This document shows, piece after piece, positions 32,218 through 44,340 of a DNA stretch of 64,000 nt. The stretch covers positions 147,619,885 to 147,683,884 of the forward strand of contig CM043958.1 in NCBI GenBank assembly GCA_014529385.2. The letters are read 5' to 3'. The notes beneath the pieces are model-generated. The model was not told the DNA's origin. It made no database searches and saw only the letters and a program-made list of their open reading frames with translations. This DNA comes from Adiantum capillus-veneris (taxonomy: Eukaryota; Streptophyta; Polypodiopsida; Polypodiales; Pteridaceae). The first letter of the stretch is position 1. Each line of letters starts with the position of its first letter. The position numbers were made by a program, and so were the translations under genes.

Positions 32218-33179
32218 CTTAAGGTTCCATCATAGATAAGGAAAGTGATGTTCTTTCCTCCCTCTTTGAACTCTTTCAACTTTCATGACCTCTTCCATGC
32301 CGCATAACTCCTTTGTTCACCCCTTCTTGAAAAGGAAGAGGAAGAAGAATGCAAGGATGATGAGTGCTTTCTTCGCTTACTCATGCTTGGATTTCTTTCT
32401 CCCTTCTTTGGATTTGCATGGAAGGGGGGGGTGCTTAATGAATTCCTCTTCTTTTTGGGAGGACTAAGGCCGGGTTCACAAAGGCCGGTGGGAGAAGAGA
32501 GAAAAGGGGCGTTCGACTGACATGCAAGAAAATGATAGGCTGCTGGAGAACTCCTGCTTCTTCCGGGCCCGCAGTGCCATTGCCACCCCCCCCCGGAAGA
32601 GAGCTTCTTCCACCCTACAAAGGCATCCACGTCGTCCCCTTGCGCTGCCCCAGCCAATCGTGTGGTGCCTTGCACGTGTGCAAGCTCACAAAGGTGCTCC
32701 CCTTCCGCATCGTCTAAACAGGAGGGCCGGTGGAAGAAAGCAAGGCTGGGCGAATTACCACTGCCCTTTCTGAACCTGCTCTAAGTGATCGTCGTCTTCT
32801 TGGGACAACATCACTTTCAGAGGTAGGAGGGGTATCGCTTTCGTACCTCTCCCTTGAATGTTTAGGACACACTTCTTCTTCTCAAACAATTTGCCTTGGG
32901 CGACCTTCCGATATCTCCTCTTCATTATCCAAAGAGATTCCTCCTTTAGAGGTCTCACTAGGAGGCCTCGAAGGAACTCTCTCTTCTTGGGCACTTGGGA
33001 AACTTGAAGGGCTTGAATTTGGCTTTACACCTCCGCTTGCAACAATAGGGGTTTCCATTGCTTCTTGCAACTTGTCAACAAGATAGTTGACAACTCTGCA
33101 ACCATCATCAAATGTTATACCATGAGCTAGATCTAAGTTGTCAGATATTAGTTACATTCTCTTGATTATGTTGTGCCAT
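32218..33179 (-). pseudogene. gag: Gag relic of element D, interrupted by a MITE
   Basis: Minus strand. It starts at ATG 33179 (MAQHN) and includes VNYLV and LQEAM (compare VNYLVSRLQQAM in element A), then PPSETSKGGISLDNEEE. After the MITE at 32468-32781 it has the SKRRKHSSS Ser-rich block and RSYAAWKRS, which matches RKSYAAWKRSS of element A. Similarity ends abruptly near 32218 inside the capsid domain (YDGT). Several stops and shifts; dead. Confidence 0.8.
32468..32781. mobile_element. Tourist-like MITE copy 1
   Basis: 314 bases, GC-rich against an AT-richer host. Termini GGCCGGGTTCACAAAGG and (reverse complement) GAGCAGGTTCAGAAAGG form imperfect inverted repeats, flanked by TAA on both sides (32465-32467 and 32782-32784), the target preference of PIF/Harbinger-type MITEs. 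It contains a C9 tract. It carries no transposase. It splits gag D. Confidence 0.8.
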
Positions 33180-33573
33180 GGTTGAATTTCCCTCATTGTG
33201 TATGTTGTCATTGGCACTTCCAAAACTTGGGCTACTACTGCTCTTATCCCTAAAAAATAAGCAATCAAGGAACTACACCTATGGTTTAGAATATTGTTAA
33301 TTGCAAAGAGTAGCGGAATGGGTTTAACAATGCTAAGCTGGCATTGGCTCTTATCAAGTGGCTAATATCTCACTAATGGTTAAGCCATAGGAAAGTCTCA
33401 AAAGACTCCATCATTAAGGCCATTGTTCCCAATGTGTCCCCCGTACCATGTAAATAGGCATGCCAATCTCGATAATAAATCTCAGTTCCATTTACCCTAT
33501 TGCAATGAAGAAATCCAACCTTTCATAGATTACTCAAGGATCCCTATTCTTAGATAAGAAAAGAGGAACCTAG
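33180..33573 (-). other. Untranslated leader of element D
   Basis: Between the gag start and the degenerate primer site; resembles the leaders of A and E. No gene. Confidence 0.65.
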
Positions 33574-33585
33574 GCTTTGATAGCA
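33574..33585 (-). other. Degenerate primer binding site of element D
   Basis: Plus strand GCTTTGATAGCA, two changes from the exact complement of the Met-type site. It fixes the LTR edge at 33587. Confidence 0.75.
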
Positions 33586-33586
33586 A

Positions 33587-34209
33587 TGTGAGAGAATCTA
33601 ACACTTACTTTAGATTCATTAAAATTTTATCTTATATAAGGAGAGTTTTTTTTTTAAAGAGGAGACTACAGGTTGCGTGGGACTAATTTTGTTGCACATT
33701 CACACATTAGAACATCAAAAACCATGCACATAATTCAAAGAGAATACCACAATTAAAATTGACAACTTGCGAATTTTCTTGGAGCCGATCGTCCTCCAAA
33801 AGGTCTTTTCATTATAATTCTCTCTCAAAGAGAGCTTTGATTACAACACGACTTGTGCTCTTGCGGAGCTTTCCTCAAACTAAGAAGATGGTGTCCTTCA
33901 AGGTTCCATGGTGTAACCGTCCTTCTTGGCCCTAAATACTCTAGCAGGGAGAAAAAAATGTGGGGAAAGAGGTAGATGAGGGTGAAAGAAGTATTTTTCA
34001 AGCAAGAGAAATTGTACTTCATATATACTTCCTCCATGATAGAGCTCTTAACATAGTTTAACATAATAAAGTAATAGAAAACGAAGAAGAAGAAGGAGAT
34101 CTTTCACTTGCTTGGATTTGCATCTATAGCAAAGCTTTTGTACATAAAGACTCACTCTTGAGCATCCATGTGAGAGGGAGTGTGAGAACTCTTGCCACTC
34201 TTGAGCACT
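33587..34209 (-). repeat. LTR of element D, first part
   Basis: Starts TGTGAG one base after the primer site. It shares the CTCCAAAAGG...ATTATAATTCTCTCTC block with LTRs A and B but is much diverged. It is interrupted at 34209/34210 by element E and resumes at 42897. Confidence 0.72.
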
Positions 34210-35785
34210 TGTCATAAAATCTAATATCTAACCAACCCAAATGATTTTCTCATATTAAACTGATCACTTAATGTGGGAGAATAAATGGGAACAAGGGTTA
34301 AGATATAGACATGTGCTTATAGATATATCTTGACACGGGGCCAATGGTAAAGGGGGCCCAAATGAGAGATAGTCTATCAAAGAGCAAGGCTAACCAAGGG
34401 AGCATAAGACCTTAGGGTTAGCTTCATTGAAGACCTCCAATAGTTACTGTAAAAGTCCTTTGACCTTAGGTAAGCTAGGGTTGAGCTTGAGGTGGGAACC
34501 CGGCCCAAGCTTAAGGTGCTTGAGGTGCTTGATGATTGAGGTGCTTGAGATGCTTGAGTTTCTTGATGCTTGAGATGCTAGGGTTGCCCTTCAGGTGAGA
34601 ACCCAGCCCAAGCTTGAAGTACTTTAAGGACCAAACTTGTGGTGGGAACTGGGCCTAGGCTTGAGGGGCTTGAGGTGTCAAAAGTCAAATATCCAATCCC
34701 TACAAGGAGGGGGAGAGCCCTATATGAGGGGGGATGAGAGAGAACACCCACACACTCACACAAGCCCTACTTGGTACAAAGAAACCAAAGGGGACACTTG
34801 TCAAGATCCTCTTCATGTTGCCCTCATGGTGTGCTTGAAGCCTATTGGTTGGCCATCCAAGGGGTCCAATGATAATTTAGGAGATTTAACTAAATGATTT
34901 TACATTTATCAAGTCCTCTCTCTCAAAGGGGAAAGGGGGACACTTGTCCCAAGGCTACCCTTGTTGCTTGGTATGACTCCAGCTTATGTGATTGGGTAGG
35001 CCTGGAGGGGTCCAATGAGCTTTGAGCATGAGCTACAAGGGGGGGTCGACCAAAGCAAGCTAGGGGGTTGCTTAGGGGGTATACTCACCCACACACACTC
35101 ACACACACACTCATTGTGTGCTATGAAAAGTGCAAGAGCACCCTCTCTTCTCCAAGCAAGTAGAGGTTGAGAGCCTACACCAACACTCTTGGCTATGGAG
35201 TGCAAATCCAACCAAGAGCCATGCTTCAATGCTTAAGCTTGTCATCTCCTTCTTCTTCATTATTATGCTATTATGTATGCTACCAAGAAGAGTTATGATA
35301 AGTGAAGAGTTAATTCTTTCTCCTATGAAGTGTTTCTTCTTCCTCTTCCCTACCCTCATTCCCTGCTAGCTCTCTCCACCTTCAAAGGTGTTTGAGGTCT
35401 TGGGACTGAGGCTTGGGATAGTTAAAGCTTTCTTCAAAGTTTATGTTATGCTTGTGATGCATGAAGCTTTCCATCTTCATTGCATCACCTAGGTCACAAT
35501 GAATGCAAAGATTGTATTGTAACAAGTCTCTCTTAATGGGAGAAATCATAATACAAATGCCTATTGGAGGGGGGACCGGCTCCACCTAAATCTAGTCTTC
35601 AACTATTGTCATGTTCTCTAAATTCTTTCTCTTGCAAAAGTATTGTTCGTGCCAAGTTAACTAATTTGCTATGTCTATGTTTGTTATCTTTAATTATGTT
35701 CACCCGCTATGCTCACAAACTAATTTCTTAAAAGTACTCTCATTAATATTCGCTACTCTCAAGTTAATAGGCCGATTCCATTACA
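34210..35785 (+). repeat. 5' LTR of element E
   Basis: 1576 bases, TGTCATAA...CCATTACA. Near 34500-34620 it has a small minisatellite built on GAGGTGCTTGA. It is the reverse orientation of LTRs A and B and shares many blocks with them. Confidence 0.94.
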
Positions 35786-35786
35786 T

Positions 35787-35798
35787 TGGTATCAGAGC
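35787..35798 (+). other. Primer binding site of element E
   Basis: TGGTATCAGAGC, one base after the LTR end. Confidence 0.95.
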
Positions 35799-36199
35799 AT
35801 TTGGTTTCTCTTTTCTTGCTTAAGAAGAGAGGTCCTTAAGTAGCCTATAAATGGTTGATTTTGTTAATTATATTAGGGTAAGTGGAATTGGGATCTATTA
35901 TCGGTTTTGTTGAGCCCACTATATAGGATATGGTGCACACCTTGGGAGCTTTGGACTTAATAATGGAGTCTTTTTAGACTTGTATACGGCTTTACCATTA
36001 TTGATCCATAAGAAGCCCGAAAGGAGCTAGCCCTCGGCAACTCTGCTATGTTAGACCTACTCCACTACTCTCTATAATTAACCACTTCGAGTCGTGGGTG
36101 TAGATACTTAAGAGCCAATTTTCAAAGGCTAAGAGGAGTGGCAACTAAAGTTTAGAATTGCCAAAGCATACACTAAGTACATACATAAATTCTATTAAC
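35799..36199 (+). other. Untranslated leader of element E
   Basis: About 400 bases before the gag ATG; no gene. Confidence 0.75.
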
Positions 36200-37103
36200 A
36201 TGGCTGACAATAATCAAGAGAGTAGAATGAACATTGATAGCTTTGATTTTACACATGAAGGTGCTAATGATGATACCCCCCTGTTTGTCAATTATCTCGT
36301 TACTAGGTTGCAGCAAGCTATGGGCAACCCTGCTTTGCAAGCCAAAGTTACTCAAAAACTTCGTGCTTATGGGGTTTCCCTTCCTCTCCAAGAGGAGAGA
36401 GAGCTTAGGAAGCCTCTTGAAGAGACCCCCAAAAGAAGACTCTCTCCCATTCGAGAGGAGGAATCCAAAAAGCAAGAAAGTAATAAAACATTAAGTTCCT
36501 CTGAAGACGTGGCTCCACAAAGACGGCAGTCTAAACAATCGCCCACTCCTCCGAAGAGGAAAAGATCAATACACAGTCCTTCTCCTTGTCATTCCGAAAA
36601 GGAAGATAGGAAACAAAGGAAGAAAAAGGCTAGGAAGAGGTCACCCTCTTCTCCTTCTTCTTCACCTTCCTCCTCTTCCAATGAAAGCTATGGCTATTCT
36701 CCTAGAGAATATAGGAGGGGAGGACATCGCAAATCATACCCTGCATGGTGAGGTCTCAAAAGCTAAAGAAGTTCAAGGAGGGAGGAAAGATTATCTCTTT
36801 TCCCCCTATGATGGCACCTTTGGTGCTACGGACAAAGTGTTGTCCTTCATCCAACAATTTGATGCAGCCTTTGGAGATGAGGGCTTTACGGAGTCCTCCA
36901 AGCTACACCATGTAGCTATGCACTTTCAAAAATCAGCTCGTCAATGGTGGGCTGGCCTTTGTGGCAACGGTGAAGACCCAAAGACATGGAAAACTCTACA
37001 AGTTTCCATCATGAAGCAATTCCTTGCAAGCGATGCAAAGGATAAAGTGCTTACCGAATGGCGCAGCTTGAAGCTTCTCTCTCATGAGTCTATCCACAAG
37101 TAG
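36200..37103 (+). pseudogene. gag: Element E gag, frameshifted
   Basis: ATG 36200 (MADNNQESRMN) to a TGA at 36751, then a second frame to the TAG at 37101-37103. The first part has NYLVTRLQQAMGN and a Ser/Arg/Lys-rich segment. After the shift near 36750 the capsid domain is well kept (YDGTFGATDKVLSFIQQFDAAFGDEG; FQKSARQWW; KVLTEWRSLKLL). I chose this ATG because element A starts with the same MADN. Confidence 0.92.
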
Positions 37104-38038
37104 ACTTTGCTGAGCAAAGGCAGCAATTATGTGCGGGATTACCTGAAGAGATGGCTCGATACATCAACTCTCAATGGCCTGGTACTACTAGCGAAGTAAT
37201 CCATCACACCATGGTTGTTTCACGCATCAATTTCCATCAAGGGGCTAGACAAAATGTCAATCCCATGGAAAAAAGAGACAAAAATGATGCAAAGGGGAAA
37301 ACCAATGCTCAAAATTCTTCCCAAGGCACTACCAAAAACAACAACAACAATCAGACCAAGGAGAAGGGAGTTTACAAAGGTAAAAACGGACTCTCTCCTG
37401 AAGAGCTTGAAGCTTTTCGCAAGGACCATAAGTATTTCAAGTGTGGGGAGCAAGAACATGGCTATCGCTCTTGCCCCAAGAAGAATGCTCACAATGAGAC
37501 TCCTATGGCTTCCACCATCGAAGCTCCAAAAGAGGATGCTCATTGCAAAGGATCATCACTTTCCTATGCTTGGGGAAAGGTAAGAGAGCATGATGCCTTC
37601 ATCTTGTTTGACCCTGGCTCTACTCACAACTTCATATCAACTGAGTTGGCCACCAAGTTGGGCATTCAAGCTTTTGAGATGGGAGATATGGTAATGGCTG
37701 ACACAGATTTCAAGGTACAATAAGCCTCTGTTACTCCCTTGATTGGGAAGTTGAGGCTTCATGTCCAAAGCTATGTCAACAAATAAGACTTCTTCATCTC
37801 TCCTCTCCAACATGAGGATGCTATCCTAGGGGCTCCATGATTCGATCGCATGGCTGCCAATATGAAGTTCCCTGAAAGGAGAATCTACTTCACCTATAGG
37901 GGAAAGAACATGTATATAGATGCTAGTGAGCGTGGTCACACTATTCCACTTGTAAATCCTTCTGCTTTTGATAACTCAATGAAGAGCTCAGTTTCTGCAT
38001 ACATGATTTTTTTTCAAAGAGTCTCTAAAAGATCCTAA
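37104..38038 (+). pseudogene. Element E gag zinc knuckle and protease, broken
   Basis: The frame 37151-37723 continues gag (MARYINSQWPGT). The knuckle reads YFKCGEQEHGYRSC: the first Cys is Tyr, so zinc binding is lost. The protease site DPGS is intact (LFDPGSTHNFIS). A TAA at 37721-37723 ends the frame where element A has Glu; the protease continues with more stops (VILGAP equivalent AILGAP then TGA) to 38038. Confidence 0.9.
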
Positions 38039-38229
38039 TGTTTCATCAAATGTAAATGATAGGAATCAAGAAGAGTTAGACTTGTCTAATTTTCTAAAAG
38101 GATTCCAAGATTTGTTCATCAATGATATCCCTATGGACTGACCTCCAAAACGAGGGGATGATGACCATCGTATTGAGCTCCTTCCTGGAAGCTCACCGCC
38201 TAACAAGCCTCCTTATCGAGTCTCTCAAG

Positions 38230-39146
38230 CTCAACTACAAGAGATCATGAGGCAAGTATAGGAATTGGTAGACAAAGGGATGGTAATGCCTAGTTCCTCT
38301 CCCTTTTTTTCGCCAGTCCTTTTAGTGCAAAAGAAAGATGGTACATATCGTATGTGTGTGGACTATCGAGCACTAAACCATATCACTATCAAAAATAGAT
38401 TTCCCGTGTCTCAAATAGAAGATCTATTTGATAAGCTACAAGGCTCTACCTACTTCAGTAGGATTGACCTTAAAAGTGGCTATCATCAAATAAGGATAGT
38501 GGATGAAGATATCCTAAACAACACGTTTTGCACAATGTTTGGTCTTTATGAATATCTAGTCATGCCTTTTGGTTTGACTAATATATCAGTTACGTTCAAT
38601 CGTTTAATGGAGAAAATGTTTAAACCTTATCGCAAATTCACTGGAGTGTTCTTTAATGATATCATCATCTACTCCAAGTCTTTGGAGGAACATAAGCAAC
38701 ATCTCCAAGTGATTTTTCAAGCATTGAGGGAAAACAGGCTTTTTTTCAACCAAAAGAAAAGCGAATTTTTCATTCAAGAGATTCAATACCAAGGTCATAT
38801 TATCTCTCAAGATGGTATCCGTATGGATCCATCAAAGTTAGAGGTAATAAAAGCATGGCCTAATCCAAGAAATCTACATGAGCTTAGAAGCTTTATAGGT
38901 ATGTGCGCATACTATAGACACTTCATAGCAAAATTTTCTCAAATAGCAGGACCACTACATGACTTAACTAAGAAGAACGTTAAGTATGTATGGACTGTTA
39001 AGGAGCAAAATTTGATAAGCTCAAGGAGAAGCTTACCTCCCAACCAGTCCTTATGCTTCCGAATCTCTCAAAGCCATTTTAGGTCCAATGTGATGCTTGT
39101 GGTGACTGCCTTGGAGCTTTTTTGCTTCAAGAAGGGCATGGAATAG
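38230..39146 (+). pseudogene. pol: Element E reverse transcriptase
   Basis: Frame 38265-39146 with LVQKKDGTYRMCVDYRALN, RIDLKSGYHQIRI and MPFGLTN. The catalytic box reads FFND: codon 38655-38657 is AAT, so the first of the two metal-binding aspartates is Asn. The rest is close to element A. A frameshift near 39005 passes the reading into RNase H. Confidence 0.93.
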
Positions 39147-39706
39147 CATATGAGATTCGAAGGCTCAATATGTATGAACGAGTCTTGGGCATTTATGAAA
39201 AAGAGCTTTTAGGTGCTCTACATGTCCTAGAGACATGGAAGCACTACCTATTGGGGACTCCATTTATCCTACGAACCGACCATCAAAGTCTCAAGTATTT
39301 CATGACGCAAACCAAGCTTTCCAACAAACAAATGAGGTGGGAAAATTTTCTTTCGCAATTTAATTTCCATATTGCTCACATTGCTGGTAAGCACAATCAA
39401 GTGGCCGATGCACTTTCACGACGACCAAAAGTTAATGTGGTGTCTATAGCTACTCACAATGATCTATCCTCTATGATAGATGAGTATGCTACTAACCCTG
39501 ATTTTAGAGACATAATGTTAGCCCTTGCTTTGGGGAAGAAAGAGGAACCATTAACCTTGATTGATGGTTATCTTTTCCACGACAATAGGCTATGTGTTAC
39601 CCATTCCCTTTGTGAGAAAGTTATGTATGAATCCCATGCTTCTCCCTATGCTGGGCATAGAGGTATTCAACCTACTCTTCGAGGAGTAGAGATGTATTTC
39701 TATTAG
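39122..39706 (+). pseudogene. pol: Element E RNase H and integrase zinc region
   Basis: HGIAYE...RRLN, TDHQSLKYF and AGKHNQVADALSRRP are RNase H and connection. The HHCC zinc domain begins (HASPYAGHRG). A TAG at 39704-39706 replaces the Trp of the FYWPTMK motif seen in element A. Confidence 0.92.
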
Positions 39707-40922
39707 CCTACCATGAAAGTGGACATACAAGAGTATGTTTCAAAATGCGTAGTATGCCAAAAGACCAAATTTGATAGAGGGAAGCAACCTAAATTACTCC
39801 AGTCATTGCCTATCCCAAATTCACCATGGGAGAGTATATCCATGGATTTCATCTTTGGATTTCCCAAGTCTATTCATGGGAATACACGAATATGGACACT
39901 AGTCGACAGGTTTGGCAAGCAAGCACACTTTATTCCTGTCAAAAAGACTATTAAGGCACACCAAATAGCAACTCTCTTCATATCTCAAAGTTTCAAACAC
40001 CATGGATTACACACATCCATTGTGTCACATAGAGATCCTAGAATGACCAGTAATTTCTGGAAAGGTCTCTTTGAAAATCTAGGAGCAAGATTGAATTTCT
40101 CTTCGGCCTCTCACCCACAAACGGATGGCCAAAGTGAGATAGCCAATCTTACGATACTCGATCTACTCAAGACTTATGTTACCGAAGTAGATCAACGCTC
40201 ACAATGGGAAAAGTACTTACCTCTTGTAGAGTATGCATACAATAATATTGTACATACTTCTACGGGAAAAGCACCTTTTGAGATCATTGAGGGAAGACCT
40301 AAAAGTCCCTTGCTACTCAAAGTACATGGGAAGATCTTTGCCGCCGCTGATGAGTATAGCCGTGACCTACAAGAATCTTTTCAAAAGGGAGGCTATATCC
40401 ATCTCTCAACAAAGGCAAAAAGCTGTTGCTGACAAGCAGAGAAGGGCCTTAACGTTCAAAGAAAATGATTGGGTCTTACTTAAGTTTCCTAAGTCTCGAT
40501 TAAGAAAAACGACGGGCAAAAATCCTACGGGCCATAAAAAATATTATGCTAAGCTAGCAAAAAGGTACTATGGTCCTTTTCAAATTTTGAAGCCTATCAA
40601 TGAGACGGCCTACCAACTCAAGTTGCCCAACCATTGGCTCATACACAATGCTTTTCATGTGAGCCTACTTAAGCCCTACAAAGGAGATCCACCAAGTGAA
40701 CCAATTATTGAAGACCCTCCCGAAGTTGAAGACCAAGAAGAGGTGCTACAACCCGAAGCTATCCTTTGGCATAAAGACGAGGTACTACAACATGGTAAGA
40801 TTATCCGACGGTATCTTATTAAGTTCAACAATTATCCTTTTGAAGAGGCTAGATGGATGCAAGGAATACAGCTTAAGGATAGTATGAACCTTGTCAATGC
40901 TTACAATGCTACATTAATGTAA
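39707..40922 (+). pseudogene. pol: Element E integrase core and chromodomain
   Basis: From CVVCQKTKFDRGKQ to a TAA at 40920-40922, with one frameshift near 40390. The core has MDF and QSE, but the second catalytic acid is lost: VSHRD (codon 40028-40030 CAT) where element A has VSDRD. The C-terminus has [14 protein letters not shown] and a chromodomain at about 40754-40900 (ILWHKDEVL, GKIIRRYLIKFNNYPFEEARW). Chromodomains guide insertion toward chromatin marks in chromoviruses. Confidence 0.92.
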
Positions 40923-41268
40923 GCAAATGTACAAGTTTCTTTTAAATGATCCATGTTATTGTCTTATAAGACTAGTTCTCTTTTTAATTATGCACAAATT
41001 TAAATAGTATGCATGCTTAGAATTATGTTTGGGATGACGACGTCTATCAAACACCAAGTAGAATCTGTCACTCTACTTTGGGAGAATGAAATGGACTAAA
41101 GAGTAGACATGCTTGTGGCAGCTATGTCTCCCAAGCACCAAATGGATCAGTCATCCATCTTGGAAAGATGTCGTAGGGTACAAAGGGATCCTCTACCCGC
41201 TAAGTAAGATTGACTAATGACTAAGGCTTTATCTCTTTTACCTCATAGTCGAGGACGATTATGATTTC
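40923..41268 (+). other. 3' untranslated region of element E
   Basis: No gene. Ends in the polypurine tract. Confidence 0.8.
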
Positions 41269-41281
41269 AAGAGAGAGGTAA
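41269..41281 (+). other. Polypurine tract of element E
   Basis: AAGAGAGAGGTAA, immediately before the 3' LTR. Confidence 0.9.
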
Positions 41282-42158
41282 TGTCATAAAACCTAATATC
41301 TAACCAACCCAAATGATTTTCTCATATTAAACTGATCACTTAATGTGGGAGAATAAACGGGAACAAGGGTTAAGATACAGACATGTGCTTATAGATCTAT
41401 CTCGACATGGGGCCAATGGTAAAGGGGGCCCAAATGAGAGATGGTCTATCAAAGAGCAAGGCTAACCAATGGAGCATAAGACCTTAAGGTTAGCTTCATT
41501 GAAGACCTCCAATAGTTAGTGTAAAAGTCCTTTGACCTTAGGTAAAAAGCTAGGGCTAAGCTTGAGGTGGGAACCCGGCCCAAGCTTCAGGTGCTTGAGA
41601 TGGGAACCCGGCCCAAGCCTAAGGTGCTTGAGGTGCTTGATGACTGAGGTGCTTGATGATTGAGATGCTTGAGGTGCTTGACATGCTTGAGATGCTAGGG
41701 CTGTACTTGAGGTGAGAACCCCGTCCAAGATTGAAGTGCTTAAGGGCCAAGCTTGTGGTGGGAACTGGGCCTAGGCTTGAGGGGCTTGAGGTGTCAAAAG
41801 TCAAATATCTAATCCCTACAAGGAGCAGGACTAGCCCTACATGAGGGGGATGAGAGAGAACACCCATACTGTCACACAAGGCCTACTTGGTACAAAGAAA
41901 GCAAAGGGGACACTTGTCAAGTTCCTCTTCATGTTGCCCTCATGGTGTGCCTGAAGCCTATTGGTTGGCCATCCAAGGGGTCCAGGGATAATTTAGAAGA
42001 TTAAACTAATTGATTTTGCATTTATCAAGTCCTCTCTCTCAAAGGGGAAAGGGGGACACATGTTGCTTGGTATGACTCATGCTTATGATTGGCTAGGCCT
42101 GGAGGGGTCCAATGAGCTTCAAGCAAGCTAGGGGGTTGCTTAGAGGGTATACTCACCC

Positions 42159-42231
<73 letters not shown>

Positions 42232-42896
42232 GTGTGCTATGCAAAGTGCAATAGCTCCCTCTTCTTCTTCAAGCAAGTAGAGGTTGAGAGCCTACACCAA
42301 CACTCTTGGCTATGGAAAGCAAACCCAACCAAGAGCCATGCTTTAATGCTTAAGCTTGCCATCTCCTTCTTCTTTATTACTATGCTATTATGTATGCTAG
42401 CAACAAGAGTTATGATAAGTGAGGAGTTGATTCTTTCTCCTATGAAATGTTTCTTCTTCCTCTTCCCTACCCTCCCTGCTAGCTCTCTCCACCTTCGAAG
42501 GTGTTTCAGGTCTTGGGACTGAGGCTTGGGATAGTTAAAGCTTTCTTCAAAGTTTATGTTATGCTTGTGATGCATGAATCTTTCCATCTTCATTGCATCA
42601 CCTAGGTCACAAGGAACGCAAAGATTGTCTTGTAACAAGTCTCTCTTAATGGGAGAAATCATAATACAAATGCCTATTGGAGGAGGGACCGGCTCCACAT
42701 AAATCCGGTCCTCAACTATTGTCACGTTCTCTAAATTCTCTCTCTTGCAAAAGTACTGTTCATGACAAGTTAACAAATTGCTATGTCTATGTTGTTATCT
42801 TCAATTATGTTCACCCGCTATGCTCACAAAGTAATTTCTTAAAATTACTCTCATTAATTTCCTCTACTCTCAAGTTAATAGGCCAATTCCATTAGA
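41282..42896 (+). repeat. 3' LTR of element E
   Basis: About 1615 bases. It ends ATTAGA instead of ATTACA, so the terminal CA is altered. A TC array at about 42161-42228 replaces the CACACACTCA stretch of the 5' LTR. The GAGGTGCTTGA minisatellite region (41580-41700) differs in copy number. Confidence 0.93.
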
Positions 42897-43912
42897 GCAA
42901 CTTGAGAGTGTGAGAATAAGAAAGAGAGAGAGCAAAATCCAAGAAGTTCCTCCTTTTGTATTCATGCAAACTTACCATTGGTCTTCATACGAAATGCCTA
43001 CCACTTGTCCTAAAGGCTTAAAATGTAATTTAATGCGTATTCAAACACATGTCCCCCCTTCTCTTTTGACTTGTGTTTAGTAAGGGTGCAGGGTGCACTC
43101 ACACATACACCACTTGCCCAACTTCACAAAAGTAATTGCAAGGTACTTTAGACATGTGGCCCAGTCAAACATGGAAGAGAACGTCTAGGGTCTACTTATC
43201 AAAAATGGCAGGGTTGATCTAACCTTAGACTTTAGCTTTTTCCTTTCACTTATTAAAAACCATAAACTTACCCTTTAATTTAACTAGAGACCTTTGCTCT
43301 AACCTTGGAGACTTTATGAAGCTGACCTGGACTAAAGCCTACCTGCTAAATTAGGACAAATTTTGGTAAAAATAAAACTCATCCTTGCGATTTAGAGCTT
43401 TACCTCCTGTGCAAAACCCTAGCACAATGCTTTGAAGGTGCCACCAAGCTGATTCCAAAACCTGCTAAATTTAGACTATTTGTGGCAATCCTAAGGCTTC
43501 TAAAACTTCATCCTTAGAGTTTAAAGAGTTATTTTTATTACTTGAACTTAACATAGCTACTTTCTATTTTTAGACTCCTATAATTGCTCTAGGTAACCTC
43601 TTTTGTCTTGTACCTTTGATCGCGGTTGCTTGGGATATATTCATCCTTCCTTGACTTGTACCTATGACTAAGATAACTAGACAACAATTAATCTTAGTCT
43701 TTTATGGACTTCTCTCCTTTTGGTCTCAAGCTTTTGACCGAGTCAATCCATAGGCACTTAAATCAACTTCAGTTGTTCTCTTTTATTTTCCTCAAATTTA
43801 GTGGCCAAATTAAGAAGAAAATTACTTTTAGAAGGTTAGAAGTTAATTTTCACGACAGTACCAAAATTATAAAGTATAGGTGCACCGTTGCACACAACTT
43901 GAGATCATAACA
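42897..43912 (-). repeat. LTR of element D, second part (right edge uncertain)
   Basis: Continues D's LTR after element E. A possible end ATCATAACA near 43912 fits the expected LTR length of about 1.6 kb, but I cannot confirm it. No gene. Confidence 0.45.
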
Positions 43913-43969
43913 TTTATCTTATCGAATAATAATTTCTTTTACAAGCTTGTTCCTAGAAAGGAAAACATA

Positions 43970-44158
43970 GGTCCCTTGACTCCTCATGCTTATATCTTCA
44001 TTCTTCCTTATGCCAACGCTCTTCCAAAAAGTGACGAAGGTGTTTGTAAACTCTTTGTAAACGTGGCTCCTTTGACAATTCGTGCATATACCTTCATTCT
44101 TCCTTGTGCCAATGCTCTTCCAAAAAAGTGACGAAGGCCTTTGCAAACTCTTTGAGCT
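43970..44158. repeat. 95-bp tandem duplication
   Basis: Two diverged copies, offset 95, sharing CTTCATTCTTCCTT, GCTCTTCCAAAAA and AGTGACGAAGG. Confidence 0.88.
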
Positions 44159-44198
44159 GAAGCTTTGGCTATGTGAGCTTGGTCCTAAAAACCCTATG

Positions 44199-44340
44199 TG
44201 CTCCCTTTGCTTGAGAGGAGCCTTGGGTTTGGTTAGTTTTCCTTGAAATCTACGATTACTTAATGAACAAGCCTTTCTTATGCTCCCTCTGCTTGAGAGG
44301 AGCCTTGAATTTGGCTAGTTTTCCTTGAAATCTACAACCA
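44199..44340. repeat. 82-bp tandem duplication
   Basis: Two copies, offset 82, each with TGCTTGAGAGGAGCCTTG and TAGTTTTCCTTGAAATCTAC. Confidence 0.9.

Larger units (their letters stand above)
34210..42896 (+). mobile_element. Ty3 chromovirus element E, complete with both LTRs
   Basis: 8687 bases, plus strand: LTR 34210-35785, primer site, gag, protease, RT, RNase H, integrase, chromodomain, polypurine tract and LTR 41282-42896. It is inserted in the LTR of D. The flanks (GAGCACT left, GAGCAACT right) look like an imperfect target duplication. All coding frames carry stops or shifts and several catalytic residues are changed, so it cannot move by itself. Confidence 0.95.
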
